Shown in pieces: positions 26,148 through 35,079 of a stretch of DNA of 64,000 bases; positions within the stretch are counted from its first letter, which is position 1, and every line of letters starts with the position of its first letter. The position numbers and the translations under genes were made by a program. The DNA comes from Desulfobulbaceae bacterium (lineage in GTDB: Bacteria; Desulfobacterota; Desulfobulbia; Desulfobulbales; Desulfocapsaceae). The stretch spans positions 1-64,000 of the forward strand of contig QKIH01000090.1 in NCBI GenBank assembly GCA_003249645.1. Reading direction: 5' to 3'. The notes below the pieces were generated by a model. The model ran no database searches. It saw nothing but the letters and a program-made list of their open reading frames with translations, and had not been told where the DNA came from.

Positions 26148-26525
26148 ATGATTAGACAAACAAAACAGCGCAAAGTACTGCAAGATATATTTCTTAAGGA
26201 AAACCGTCCTCTAGGTGTTGAGGAGATTCTCTCCTTGGGGCGTGAACAGGTGACATCTCTGAATCAGGCCACCGTCTACCGGAACCTGAAACTTATGGTG
26301 GAAGAAGGCTGGCTTGAGCGTCTGGCACATGAAGCGTTCGGAACTCTCTATGAACGAGCAGACAAAGAACATCATCATCATTTCCTCTGTCGATCCTGCA
26401 ATCGTGCTTTTGACCTTCCCGGATGCGCGTTAGATCATGACAATGCATCATTGAGCGGCTTTCAAGTTGAAAATCATGAAATATATCTCTTTGGAATCTG
26501 TCCGAGCTGCTCAACTGCTGCCTGA
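26148..26525 (+). CDS. Fur-family regulator, probably Zur
   Basis: A 125-residue Fur-superfamily repressor. The winged helix is at about residues 1-75 (SLNQATVYRNLKLMVEEGWLERL). A histidine-rich metal region, KEHHHHFLCRSCNRAFDLPGC, and a final CPSC give two CxxC pairs for a structural zinc. It is divergent from znuA, and two related palindromes lie between them, so zinc uptake control (Zur) is the best call. Fur or PerR are less likely from context. At 125 aa it is somewhat short for Fur (about 148) but normal for several Zur/PerR proteins. It is a single-gene unit on its strand. Confidence 0.88.
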   Translation: MIRQTKQRKVLQDIFLKENRPLGVEEILSLGREQVTSLNQATVYRNLKLMVEEGWLERLAHEAFGTLYERADKEHHHHFLCRSCNRAFDLPGCALDHDNASLSGFQVENHEIYLFGICPSCSTAA

Positions 26526-26785
26526 TGCAGTAAAAGCCGCTTTGCAAACTCTCTTTTCACCTTTTATGCCAAATCCTGTCGAAGATTTATCTCATATCTC
26601 GATAAGGCATTAACTGTTAATTCCGGCAATGCTAAACAAAGGGAAAGCAGCATGATCCTTACATCAGGTCCCCCTGAACATGTGGTTGAAAGGCACCAGA
26701 AAGGAAAAGGAGAGAACAGTGGCCTAGGCCACCCTACCAGAACACGAATTGACAACGATCATATCACACCTGAAGACACAAGCGA

Positions 26786-28555
26786 TTATACTTCGATGAA
26801 GCCCCAATAGGGATACTGCACCTTATAGTCCGCAATTCTTCCCGGCGCCTGCTCCCGGCTTGCAACCAGCCATAACTGGTTGACCCGCTTATCCGGGTCT
26901 TCGACAAGCTGGCCTGACGGCCGGAAAATCATCGCATTGTCAGCGCTGTACTCAATATCACCGGAACCTTTGAACATCCCCATGTGAGGTTCATCCATAT
27001 AGGTATCGCCTCCACCGCGTGAAAGTTCTGAAATCACCAGGAAAGAAACCTGCAACTCATCACGAATCGACTCCATCTGTCTGAGCCATGCATCAATACC
27101 GGTGCGACGCTCGCTGAAATCTTTGAAGGGAAGTTTATGCAAGCTGTCGATCACAACCACCGGAAAATCTTTTCTTGTTTCATGGCGGATAAAATCAATA
27201 TGCCTGCGCATAATCTCAGGGCTTACCTTTCGATCATTGACCACCCTGAAATAGTAGAGCATTTTTTTCAGCTCAGCACTTTTTTCGGCAAATCGTTCTC
27301 TTTCTTCACCATTTAAATTGCCGCTTCGAAGCTGGCTGACCTTAAGGCTGCTCAATCGTGACAAGGTTCGCTGATAAATTTTCTGCCTGCCGTTTTCAAA
27401 GTCATAATACAGCACCGGAATACCACGAAGACTCATTTCAGTGGCAATCTGGATCATGAAGGCTGACTTGCCGACCTTCGGTGCTCCGCCGATAACATTT
27501 ATGCCGTGGACTCCCTCAAGGTGTTCATCCAGCTTCTTGAAACCGGTATGCATCGAGGTGTACTGCTCACCTCCTTCCTGAGTCATTCGCTGAATAAACA
27601 GGCTGTTTTCGCGCTCTGGACTGGCAAATGGTGAAAAGGCCCGCGAAGCCCCGATCATTTTCACAACTGCCTGCTGAAAGTTTTTCCCCTCATCTTTTGC
27701 CATCTGCCAGAGAGAATAATCTTTCGGTGTTGTGGCAGGCCAAGGCATCAGTCTGACTTTAAAACCTACTCTACTGGCAAATTGTCTGGCCGCGGCTTCA
27801 GATTCAGCACGGTTAATGGTAACGATGAAAATTGTTTCCACCTTCCCGAACTGCGCCGGATCAATCTTTTCAAAACCATCCAGGCTATGTACGGCAACCG
27901 CCGGAAAACCGAGTTGTTTAATGGTCAGCAGGTTATCTTCACCCTCGCAGAGAAAAATTGTCCCGTTTTCACAACGGCCAATCTCTTCAACGTTGTACAG
28001 CGGAGAATCAAGATCATAAAATTTTTCGTCACCATACCAGAAAGAATCTTCTGCACGATCAGGGAAAACACACTTTGCCGAATAGCAATTGCCATCTTCC
28101 CTGATGTACGGGTAAACAAGATACCTGCCGTTATAGCCGATCTTCATTGTATTCAGGACCGACGGAGATATTCCTCGCACGGTAAATCGCTCTGCGACAT
28201 CCGGCGTCAGTTTATCGGTGAACTGCACAAGTTCATGATTGATATTGGATGCCGGATATTTCACACCGGCAAGATACGGCGTGCTGTCCGGGTCATATCC
28301 GGGTGCTTTTTCAGGATCTATTTTGGCAAGTTTTGCAAACCAGAGAGGAAAACCGCCGGGAACACAGCGATTAGTGCACCTGAAGTAGCCATTGAAGAAG
28401 CCATCCTGATTCAGATAGATAACCAATTTACCTGCATTTTTTTTGCCACCAGACAGGCAGAACGGGCAGCCGGCTGTTAAGGTAGTATGTTCCAGTTCGC
28501 TCTTGTTCAGATAATCTGTATAAAAACGATGTGTTTTTTCACATAGTATTGCCAT
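26786..28555 (-). CDS. Twinkle/T7-gp4-like primase-helicase with degenerate TOPRIM
   Basis: A 589-residue protein with three regions. The N-terminal zinc ribbon has CPFC and RCTNRC (about residues 30-65). The TOPRIM-like domain is at about 205-305: the first acidic motif FLCEGEDNLLTIKQLG is present, but the usual DxD strand reads IFIVTINRAES, lacking both aspartates. The RecA/DnaB-like helicase (about 345-585) has Walker A GGAPKVGKSAF, Walker B VVVIDSLHKL, ISELSRGGG and KGSGDIEYSADNAMIF, all apparently functional. So I expect an ATP-driven ring helicase without primase activity. Its ribosome binding site (AAAGGT) lies at the end of the upstream HEAT/cNMP/PilZ gene, 3 bp gap, implying translational coupling. 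No phage gene is nearby. The cellular role is unknown. Confidence 0.82.
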   Translation of the reverse strand: MAILCEKTHRFYTDYLNKSELEHTTLTAGCPFCLSGGKKNAGKLVIYLNQDGFFNGYFRCTNRCVPGGFPLWFAKLAKIDPEKAPGYDPDSTPYLAGVKYPASNINHELVQFTDKLTPDVAERFTVRGISPSVLNTMKIGYNGRYLVYPYIREDGNCYSAKCVFPDRAEDSFWYGDEKFYDLDSPLYNVEEIGRCENGTIFLCEGEDNLLTIKQLGFPAVAVHSLDGFEKIDPAQFGKVETIFIVTINRAESEAAARQFASRVGFKVRLMPWPATTPKDYSLWQMAKDEGKNFQQAVVKMIGASRAFSPFASPERENSLFIQRMTQEGGEQYTSMHTGFKKLDEHLEGVHGINVIGGAPKVGKSAFMIQIATEMSLRGIPVLYYDFENGRQKIYQRTLSRLSSLKVSQLRSGNLNGEERERFAEKSAELKKMLYYFRVVNDRKVSPEIMRRHIDFIRHETRKDFPVVVIDSLHKLPFKDFSERRTGIDAWLRQMESIRDELQVSFLVISELSRGGGDTYMDEPHMGMFKGSGDIEYSADNAMIFRPSGQLVEDPDKRVNQLWLVASREQAPGRIADYKVQYPYWGFIEV

Positions 28556-28558
28556 TAT

Positions 28559-31500
28559 TTACCTTTTCGTCGACAAGCCCTGAGCTGTTTTGATAAATCT
28601 TTGTACCTGTATCGAATCCAGATTTTCTTCAAAACTTACGTGAACGGAATATTCATTCTCCATGACCAGATGGCCTCGAACAGCAACGACCATCCCGTCA
28701 AGAGGCACTACTTTGCCAGGAACGACCTCTGCCGATGACATGAAAACCCTTATCTGCTGCCCCAGGAGCACATGGGCCTGATCTTTCATGGACATCCGCA
28801 TATAAAAAGAAATCCCGCCGCGGGAAATATCAAACAGGTCCCCTTTAGCAGTGACATTTGTCGGCTGCCTTTCGGCATCAAGCACAACCGTTGCAACACG
28901 ACCTTCTATCTTCTTTCTTTCACTCTGGCGCCGGTCTTTTTTGGTGTTCTTGAAAAAGTCCTGCAGGGATTCATATTGCAGACAGAAATCGTGCAGCTTT
29001 GATTCCAGAGCCGGAAATTCCTCATTCCATTTTTTCTGCGAGTCAAGACGCAGCATGGAAACATCAGCATGGCCCATGGTTGAGGCAGTTATGGTCCAGA
29101 GTGAGGCATTGAAAAACGTGTCGACGCCAATAATATCACCCGGCCCGGCAATACGAACAAGCACTTCTGAGCTGCCTTTGTCACTGTAATGAAGCTTAAC
29201 CCTGCCTCGATTAACAAAAAACAACGCAGGCATACGGGAATGCTGCTCTATAATGACCTGACCGGCACCGTAACGGCGATGCTGCATTGAATGATAGAGT
29301 GTGCTGAACTCGTCTGAACTTAACACATCATACAGATCGCTCCACACTTCAATGTGACTGCTGTCAATGGCCTGGGATTTCTCCTCCTGAATGATCTCAG
29401 CTGCCTGAATAGCCTTAATAAGTGCCATTGGCGCGGAAGCTAGCAGCCATTCTCTTAGCTTATCAGCCTGGTCAAATTTACGCTGTCTGGCAGTCTGGGT
29501 GATAAGATCCATCACCAGATCAACCGCTTCATCATTTTTGCCCTGCGCAAACAACGCCTGAGCTTCCTTTTCTTTCGGTAAAAAGGTGATGCCAAGCGGC
29601 TGCGGTTTCGTCATGTTTTCAGCTGCAGACACTTTTTGCTCCTGTACGGGAGAATCTTCCTTCTTACCGTCTGGAGAAAGGCTAATTGATCCTAGAGTCT
29701 GCTCCGCTGCTTCTATAGCCGGTTTTGGTATTGCCTTATCGTTTTTACTTTCACTGATGAACGCTTGTAAGCAGTTACGAGCCTCCTCTGAGTGAGACTG
29801 GCTAAGCACAAGACAGATTTGGTCGAACCACGCTTTTGATGCAGCCGCCTTCAGGCCACCGTTGCGTTTGAGGAAATCAAGCAGTCTATCAACAACAGTT
29901 TCATCGCTGATCGGCCCAAGCGCTTCAAGCACCTGCACCTTCAGATCATCCGCAATATATTCAAGTACCTGCAGTAAAAGATCTTTCAGTTTGCTTCCAC
30001 CAATGAGCTTCAGACATCGAAGCGCTTCACTCTGAACCCGCAGATCGCTGTCACGCCCTATATCAGCCACTCTTTGCCCATGAGACGAATCACCTGTTGT
30101 CGCCAATAACTGCAGCAAATTTCTTTTCGCATACCAGGTCTGCTTCTGGTTAAGAATTTTCAGGATAGCAGTCGGAAGAACGGAGCCTGCTGTTTTCAGC
30201 AGATCAATCAGAGCAAAGCGGCTGTCTCTATTCTCTACATTGATCAGAACATTGAGAAGATGGACGAGCCCGTTCATGCCAAGTGCGATAAGCAGAGGAC
30301 CGGTGGGGTTCTGCTGGTTATTCTGTAGATAATCAGCAGCTAGACCATCAAGCAGATCAGGTGTTACCATCCTGTCCTGAATACGGGCTGCCATTGCTTT
30401 TACAGGAGCAGACTTCTTGATTTCACCGTTTCTGATAGCGGCAAACACATGTACAATCTTCAGCCCACTGCTGAAATCACCCTCCTGCAGGGCATAATTG
30501 GCAATTGAATGAAGCGCTTCAGCATATTTTTCAAAGAAGAAATCAGCCTGATCGCTGGTTTCAAGCCAGTTGATAAAGAAATCAACGTGATCAAAAAGCA
30601 GGGCTTCCCCCTTTCTCTTTATCAGCAGATCTGTCACCAGACAGAATGCACCATTATAGGTTTCAGCTTTTTCATCAGCGCTGTTATCGACCTTTTCCTG
30701 AATAAGCTGCAGGAGCTGACGTACCCGGTGAATTTCTCCTTCATTAAGGTACTTATCAATCTCTGCGGGCAGGAGATTTATCACCTCCTGACTGTCAAGC
30801 AACGCCAAGAGTTCTTCTCTTAGCTTATCGTCCCGTCCTGCATTCCCTGCGATATGAGAACTTCCGGCATCTTTTTTCAAGGAGCTGATCAGTTCAACAA
30901 TTCTTTCAAAGAGTTCTTTTCCTTCCTCGGTGTTCTTATCGAGTCTGTCGACCTGCTTACCAAGCATTTCAGTGAGCTCTATTCTCTGTTCCTTCGACAG
31001 CAACGCAAAAAGATTGTCCTGCAGCTGCATTCCAAAATCATTCTGCATAGGCTGCAGAAGAATGGCGCCATAAACTTCAGTCTCGCTGACCCGTTTAAAA
31101 AGCATAAGCGCAAACTGCTTAGTCATTTCCGGTTTTTTCTTGTCACTCAGGAGCTTGTCAAACCGGCTGACAGCCTCTGTCAAGGCAGGATAAAGCTCTG
31201 GCAAGGCATCTTCAAGCAAAGACGCGGAGAGGATTGATTGAAAAATCTGCAGCATCAGTGAGATTTTCTGCTCATCACGCAATTCAACAAATTCCCGGCC
31301 AGCTTTCTCGGAAAGAGAAGCATCTTCTAAAAAGGTCGGTACCAGATGTTCAGGTAAGGAAGCGAGATCGTGAAGAGCGATGAAACGGACTCTTCTTTTT
31401 TTCACAGATCTACTCTCTGTCGTTTTCTGGTCTTCAATAGATTCCGGAAAATATTGTGACATCCCCATGCTCTTGACAAAGGCGCGGCCGCCGCCTTCAC

Positions 31501-31864
31501 GTGCAATTTTTTCCTTACGGGATGTAAATATAAAAAGCAGTTTCCGAAAGACCTCTTCAGAGAAATCAAGATTCAGCTGTAAGTGCTGTAAATCAAGAAG
31601 TTCGAGTTGAAGAAAGAGAAAAAGTTCCCCGGCTGCCTTATTCATATCAGCAGGCAGCGGAATTCCCTGAACAAGCGGTTTTTTATCGACAAAACCGCAA
31701 TGGAGCTGATGATAGATACCTATGTAACTGGAAAGATCCTGTAAAGCACGTTTAAACGTAGCAGTAGCATGTGGCGCAGTTACAGGATACATCCTTGCCG
31801 CAAGTACAGCGTCGTTGAACGATTCTAAGGTTTCCAGAGCTTTTTCCAGTCGTTTTTCAGTCAT
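28559..31864 (-). CDS. Large HEAT-like / cNMP-binding-like / PilZ protein
   Basis: About 1101 residues, apparently soluble. The N-terminal ~770 residues are helical, with HEAT-like repeats clearest in the second half (for example DSDLRVQSEALRCLKLIGG, DDLKVQVLEALGPISDE). A cyclic-nucleotide-binding-like beta roll lies at about 840-975 (FFVNRGRVKLHYSDKG ... GPGDIIGVDTFF). A PilZ domain occupies about 977-1101, with both c-di-GMP motifs present, RRQSER and DISRGGISF. The cNMP-like cassette lacks the usual arginine, so cAMP binding is doubtful, while c-di-GMP binding is likely. I chose ATG 31864 (MTEKRLEKAL) over the TTG at 31900. The gene directly precedes the helicase gene and likely acts with it. 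Function unknown. Confidence 0.8.
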   Translation of the reverse strand: MTEKRLEKALETLESFNDAVLAARMYPVTAPHATATFKRALQDLSSYIGIYHQLHCGFVDKKPLVQGIPLPADMNKAAGELFLFLQLELLDLQHLQLNLDFSEEVFRKLLFIFTSRKEKIAREGGGRAFVKSMGMSQYFPESIEDQKTTESRSVKKRRVRFIALHDLASLPEHLVPTFLEDASLSEKAGREFVELRDEQKISLMLQIFQSILSASLLEDALPELYPALTEAVSRFDKLLSDKKKPEMTKQFALMLFKRVSETEVYGAILLQPMQNDFGMQLQDNLFALLSKEQRIELTEMLGKQVDRLDKNTEEGKELFERIVELISSLKKDAGSSHIAGNAGRDDKLREELLALLDSQEVINLLPAEIDKYLNEGEIHRVRQLLQLIQEKVDNSADEKAETYNGAFCLVTDLLIKRKGEALLFDHVDFFINWLETSDQADFFFEKYAEALHSIANYALQEGDFSSGLKIVHVFAAIRNGEIKKSAPVKAMAARIQDRMVTPDLLDGLAADYLQNNQQNPTGPLLIALGMNGLVHLLNVLINVENRDSRFALIDLLKTAGSVLPTAILKILNQKQTWYAKRNLLQLLATTGDSSHGQRVADIGRDSDLRVQSEALRCLKLIGGSKLKDLLLQVLEYIADDLKVQVLEALGPISDETVVDRLLDFLKRNGGLKAAASKAWFDQICLVLSQSHSEEARNCLQAFISESKNDKAIPKPAIEAAEQTLGSISLSPDGKKEDSPVQEQKVSAAENMTKPQPLGITFLPKEKEAQALFAQGKNDEAVDLVMDLITQTARQRKFDQADKLREWLLASAPMALIKAIQAAEIIQEEKSQAIDSSHIEVWSDLYDVLSSDEFSTLYHSMQHRRYGAGQVIIEQHSRMPALFFVNRGRVKLHYSDKGSSEVLVRIAGPGDIIGVDTFFNASLWTITASTMGHADVSMLRLDSQKKWNEEFPALESKLHDFCLQYESLQDFFKNTKKDRRQSERKKIEGRVATVVLDAERQPTNVTAKGDLFDISRGGISFYMRMSMKDQAHVLLGQQIRVFMSSAEVVPGKVVPLDGMVVAVRGHLVMENEYSVHVSFEENLDSIQVQRFIKTAQGLSTKR

Positions 31865-32037
31865 GAGTCCCTGCATATAAGTAACAGAATACTCTATCAA
31901 ACAATTGGCAACCAGTTTCCATCGACCCAGAAATTTGACAGAAAGAAGATAACTATCTTACATCATATTTAATTTCGGACAATAAAACAACTGCCGATAA
32001 TTTGCCTACAGTATAATTTTCGTTAATTTATTCCTAT

Positions 32038-32622
32038 TTACCCTATAATACCCAGTTCGCGCAGCAATCCAAGCAGTTCTGTCATCGGAAGGCCTACAAC
32101 GTTGGAATACGAACCGCAGATCCGTCGCACCAACAGCCCCCCAATACCCTGAATACCATAGGCGCCGGCCTTATCAAGCGGCTCTTTTGTAGCTATATAG
32201 TTCTTCGCGGTCTCTAAAGTGATGCGGTCAAAAAATACGTCGGTCGTAACAAGACGGCTTGCAACAGTATCACTTGCCATTTTTACCACACAAAACGAGG
32301 TGTGTACCTGATGCCCCCTGCCGCTGAGCATCAAAAGCATTTCTTCGGCATGCTTTTCATTTTCCGGCTTTCCGAGAATGACGCCATCACAGACAACAAT
32401 AGTATCTGCGCCTACAACCCAGCTTTCCGGACTCTTCCTCCCGACTGCCATCGCCTTTTCACCGGCAAGTCGACAAACGTATTGTTCAGGTGTCTCACCA
32501 TCGTTGACCTTTTCATCAATATCGGCTGAGCATATTGTAAATTCAAGCCCTGCCTGCTCGAAAAATTCTTTTCTTCTCGGTGAAGTTGAAGCAAGAATCA
32601 GTGGTTCTTTAGTCACAAACAT
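32038..32622 (-). CDS. maf: Maf-family nucleotide pyrophosphatase
   Basis: A 194-residue Maf protein that hydrolyses non-canonical or excess nucleoside triphosphates to monophosphates (dTTP/UTP type, YhdE-like). Signature elements are LILASTSPRRKEFFEQAGL at the N-terminus, the catalytic region VVGADTIVVCDGVILGKP and KAGAYGIQGIGGLLV near the C-terminus. The length is normal. It is divergent from the small cNMP-binding gene, with about 100 bp between them for promoters. The HEAT/PilZ gene starts 173 bp downstream and is probably a separate unit. Confidence 0.95.
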   Translation of the reverse strand: MFVTKEPLILASTSPRRKEFFEQAGLEFTICSADIDEKVNDGETPEQYVCRLAGEKAMAVGRKSPESWVVGADTIVVCDGVILGKPENEKHAEEMLLMLSGRGHQVHTSFCVVKMASDTVASRLVTTDVFFDRITLETAKNYIATKEPLDKAGAYGIQGIGGLLVRRICGSYSNVVGLPMTELLGLLRELGIIG

Positions 32623-32726
32623 TAAAATGCCTTCACACTCTGCTTGAAAACTGCTGGCAAAGTTGTTTTTTTTCAGTATGCTAAAAGTATCGATCGTGTC
32701 TGTTAATGTTTCTATGGAGTTATCGT

Positions 32727-33161
32727 ATGACTACAAGTGATTATATCTGTTCCCGTATCTTTCAAGCCGGAGAAATCATCATGGAGGAGGGGCAGAAAGG
32801 CAGCCATCTCTACCTGATTATCAGTGGTTCTGTGAATCTCTATCAGCATAAAGGTGACTCCGCAACACTCATCACAACCATGACCAGCGGCGATATTCTC
32901 GGTGAAATGGGTCTTTTATCCAATGAACCTAGAAATGCTACCGCAATAGCCGCCACCGAATGCAAAACGGTCATGATTCAGGATCAAGCACTTAATCACG
33001 CGCTACTCAATGACAGATTGCCGATTATCAAACCGTTGACCAGACAACTTGTCCTTCGGTATAAAGAAGCGGAGAAAGCCAATCGAGATCTCCAGCAAAA
33101 GATTACCAAACTTGAAACACGCATCGCGGAACTTGAGGAACAGTTAAAAAAGCCATCCTGA
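32727..33161 (+). CDS. Small cyclic-nucleotide-binding-domain protein with coiled-coil tail
   Basis: A 144-residue protein. Residues about 5-105 form one cNMP-binding domain with an intact phosphate-binding cassette, GDILGEMGLLSNEPRNATA, including the conserved glutamate and arginine. It therefore may really bind cAMP or another cyclic nucleotide. The tail (about 110-142, AEKANRDLQQKITKLETRIAELEEQL) is a heptad coiled coil for oligomerisation. There is no DNA-binding domain, so it is not a CRP-type regulator by itself. ATG 32727 (MTTSDYICS) was chosen because GGAG lies 7 bases upstream. It is divergent from maf; the partner is unknown. Confidence 0.85.
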   Translation: MTTSDYICSRIFQAGEIIMEEGQKGSHLYLIISGSVNLYQHKGDSATLITTMTSGDILGEMGLLSNEPRNATAIAATECKTVMIQDQALNHALLNDRLPIIKPLTRQLVLRYKEAEKANRDLQQKITKLETRIAELEEQLKKPS

Positions 33162-33202
33162 GAACCTGATGGCAAAAACACCAGATTCTCAGATTGTATC
33201 GA

Positions 33203-33955
33203 TCATCCCCTGATAGCATATCCTCCATCAACCGTAATAACCTGCCCTTGAATCATCTTTGACAGATCACTGCAGAGGAACAGAGCGATATCTGCAACAT
33301 CATCAGGAGTGGTTAAGCGTCCAAGAGGCGTTCTCTGCAAAGCACTGTCAAGGATCTGCTCTCGATTCGGGAAATGCTTTAACGCATCGGTATCAACAGC
33401 TCCGGCGCTGATTGTATTGATATTGATTCCGCTGTCGCCGAGTTCTACGGCAAGGTGTCTCACCAGTGATTCGAGAGCCGCTTTGGAGGCACCAACGGTG
33501 GTATAATTTTCAATAGCACGAACAGAACCAAGGCTTGAAACGGCCATGATTCTGCTGCCTCTTCCCATCAGCGGCTTCCCCTGCTGCACCAGAGTGAGAA
33601 GGGCTCGTGCATTAATATCCATGGCCCAGTTCCAATGACGCTCTGTCAACTCAAGAGCCGGCTTCAGAACACCGGAAGCTGCATTGGAAACAAGAACATC
33701 AAGACCGCCGAACTCTTCTTTGATGGTATCGAACATCTCTTTAACATCTTCTTCTTTTGCGACGTTTGCCTTGACAATAAGGCACTTGCCGCCTTTTTCC
33801 TTGACCAGGTCAGCCGTTTCCTGGGCATCTTTTTTGTGGCGTACATAATTGACCACGACATTCATTTTATTCTCTGCAAAACGAAGAGCTATGGCCCTTC
33901 CGATACCTCTTGAGCCACCGGTGATCAGGGCTACTTTTCCATCTAAATTGAACAT
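33203..33955 (-). CDS. fabL: FabL-type enoyl-ACP reductase (short-chain dehydrogenase)
   Basis: A 250-residue short-chain dehydrogenase with the Rossmann motif ITGGSRGIGRAIA. The stretch VLVSNAASGVLKPALELTERHWNW is characteristic of Bacillus FabL rather than FabG (which reads NNAG). Active-site residues are in SSLGS and the downstream YTTVGASKAALE (YxxxK is spaced as in FabL). It probably reduces enoyl-ACP with NADPH in fatty-acid synthesis. A broader SDR function cannot be excluded from sequence alone. It is a lone gene, convergent with the small cNMP-binding gene, and not in a fab cluster. Confidence 0.82.
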   Translation of the reverse strand: MFNLDGKVALITGGSRGIGRAIALRFAENKMNVVVNYVRHKKDAQETADLVKEKGGKCLIVKANVAKEEDVKEMFDTIKEEFGGLDVLVSNAASGVLKPALELTERHWNWAMDINARALLTLVQQGKPLMGRGSRIMAVSSLGSVRAIENYTTVGASKAALESLVRHLAVELGDSGININTISAGAVDTDALKHFPNREQILDSALQRTPLGRLTTPDDVADIALFLCSDLSKMIQGQVITVDGGYAIRG

Positions 33956-34107
33956 TGTTCACCTGTTATTTAATATCAATATGATTTTTCTTTTAAACGT
34001 TTTGCCCGATGACCCAGTATCAGCAATAAACGGGTCTCAAGCTGCTATTCATGTGTTTATCGTTTAGACTCTGCTAAAAATAGTAAAAAAGATGTGAGAA
34101 AGCCAGC

Positions 34108-34127
34108 ACAAAGACCTCCGTCTTTGT
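34108..34127 (-). terminator. Hairpin downstream of DUF362 gene
   Basis: ACAAAGAC and GTCTTTGT form a perfect 8-bp stem with a CTCC loop, 26 bases past the DUF362 stop codon. No T-run is present, so it is only a possible 3' end signal. Confidence 0.4.
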
Positions 34128-34152
34128 CGGCAAAAGCAGATTCCTTGCCGGA

Positions 34153-35079
34153 CTATGATCTGATTGCCATTACCATTCGCTTTATTCCGCTTACCATCAC
34201 CTTTGCAGGATGAAAGGAAATCGGCTTCATGAAAGAAGGCGGCTCAAAATTGTTTCCGCTGAAATCAGAAGCCTTGAGCAGAGGATATTGAAGCGCACTT
34301 CTTTCAGAGCCTGCTCTTCCCTGCTGCAGAGCAAGAAGAAGCAATGGGTTTAGCTGATGATCCAGACTGAGAACATCCATCAGCGCACAGTCCATAGCAA
34401 CCAGATTTGTTCCCGAGGCAATGAGTCCCAGTGAAAGAGATTCCCCTTTGATCGGTCCGGCCTTATGCATCACTTCAATACCGTCGACAATGGTCACGAC
34501 ACTGGACAATGAATCGATAAGCTCCAGGATCATCCGACTGAAAACCTCTCTCGACTGTCCATGGCTTATATGCAGGACAGCCTTTTTATATCCTTTGACA
34601 AGACCGAAAAGATTTTTCATCGCAAGCGTTACATACATCTGATTATGTGCCTTGAGCTTAGGAAGGTTAATCAGATGATCACACTCATATGCAGGAGCAC
34701 CGACTTTGACTTTGGTGCCATCAGAAAGAGAAAAGGTGCGTGTGCGACGGAACTCATCTATAGAGGCCCCAATCCGTGTCAGCTCATTTAAGGCCCCGAT
34801 ATGGCTGAGTACCCCGAAGGCAGTACCATAGGCAGGAGAGTCACCAACAATCACTTTCGCCCCATGATCGATAAACCACCGTGCACTTTCAATGATAAAG
34901 CAGGCATGCGTGCAGGCAAACAGAGGCGCCCTGGAAGTGATCAGATTCGGTTTTAACAGAACAGTACTGCCGTGATAGCTGGTGCTTCCAAAAGAGACAA
35001 GATGACGGTCAATCTCCTCATAAACCAGCGAGGGCTTATACTCTGCGCATCGACTCAGGTTGACAGATAATGACTGCAT
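34153..35079 (-). CDS. DUF362-domain protein
   Basis: A 308-residue protein of the DUF362 family, recognised by VLLKPNLITSRAP near the N-terminus, GAKVIVGDSPAYGT, INLPKLKAHNQMYVTLAMKNLFGLV and VVTIVDGIEVMHKAGP. Many DUF362 proteins carry ferredoxin-like Fe-S domains; this one shows no CxxC clusters, so it is the DUF362-only form. The function is not established. It is a single gene between fabL and serA on the same strand, separated by about 200-300 bp on either side. Confidence 0.85.
   Translation of the reverse strand: MQSLSVNLSRCAEYKPSLVYEEIDRHLVSFGSTSYHGSTVLLKPNLITSRAPLFACTHACFIIESARWFIDHGAKVIVGDSPAYGTAFGVLSHIGALNELTRIGASIDEFRRTRTFSLSDGTKVKVGAPAYECDHLINLPKLKAHNQMYVTLAMKNLFGLVKGYKKAVLHISHGQSREVFSRMILELIDSLSSVVTIVDGIEVMHKAGPIKGESLSLGLIASGTNLVAMDCALMDVLSLDHQLNPLLLLALQQGRAGSERSALQYPLLKASDFSGNNFEPPSFMKPISFHPAKVMVSGIKRMVMAIRS

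Noticed and set aside
27782-28480. 232-codon plus-strand ORF inside the helicase gene
   Set aside because: Antisense shadow; the opposite strand carries recognisable zinc-ribbon and TOPRIM motifs.
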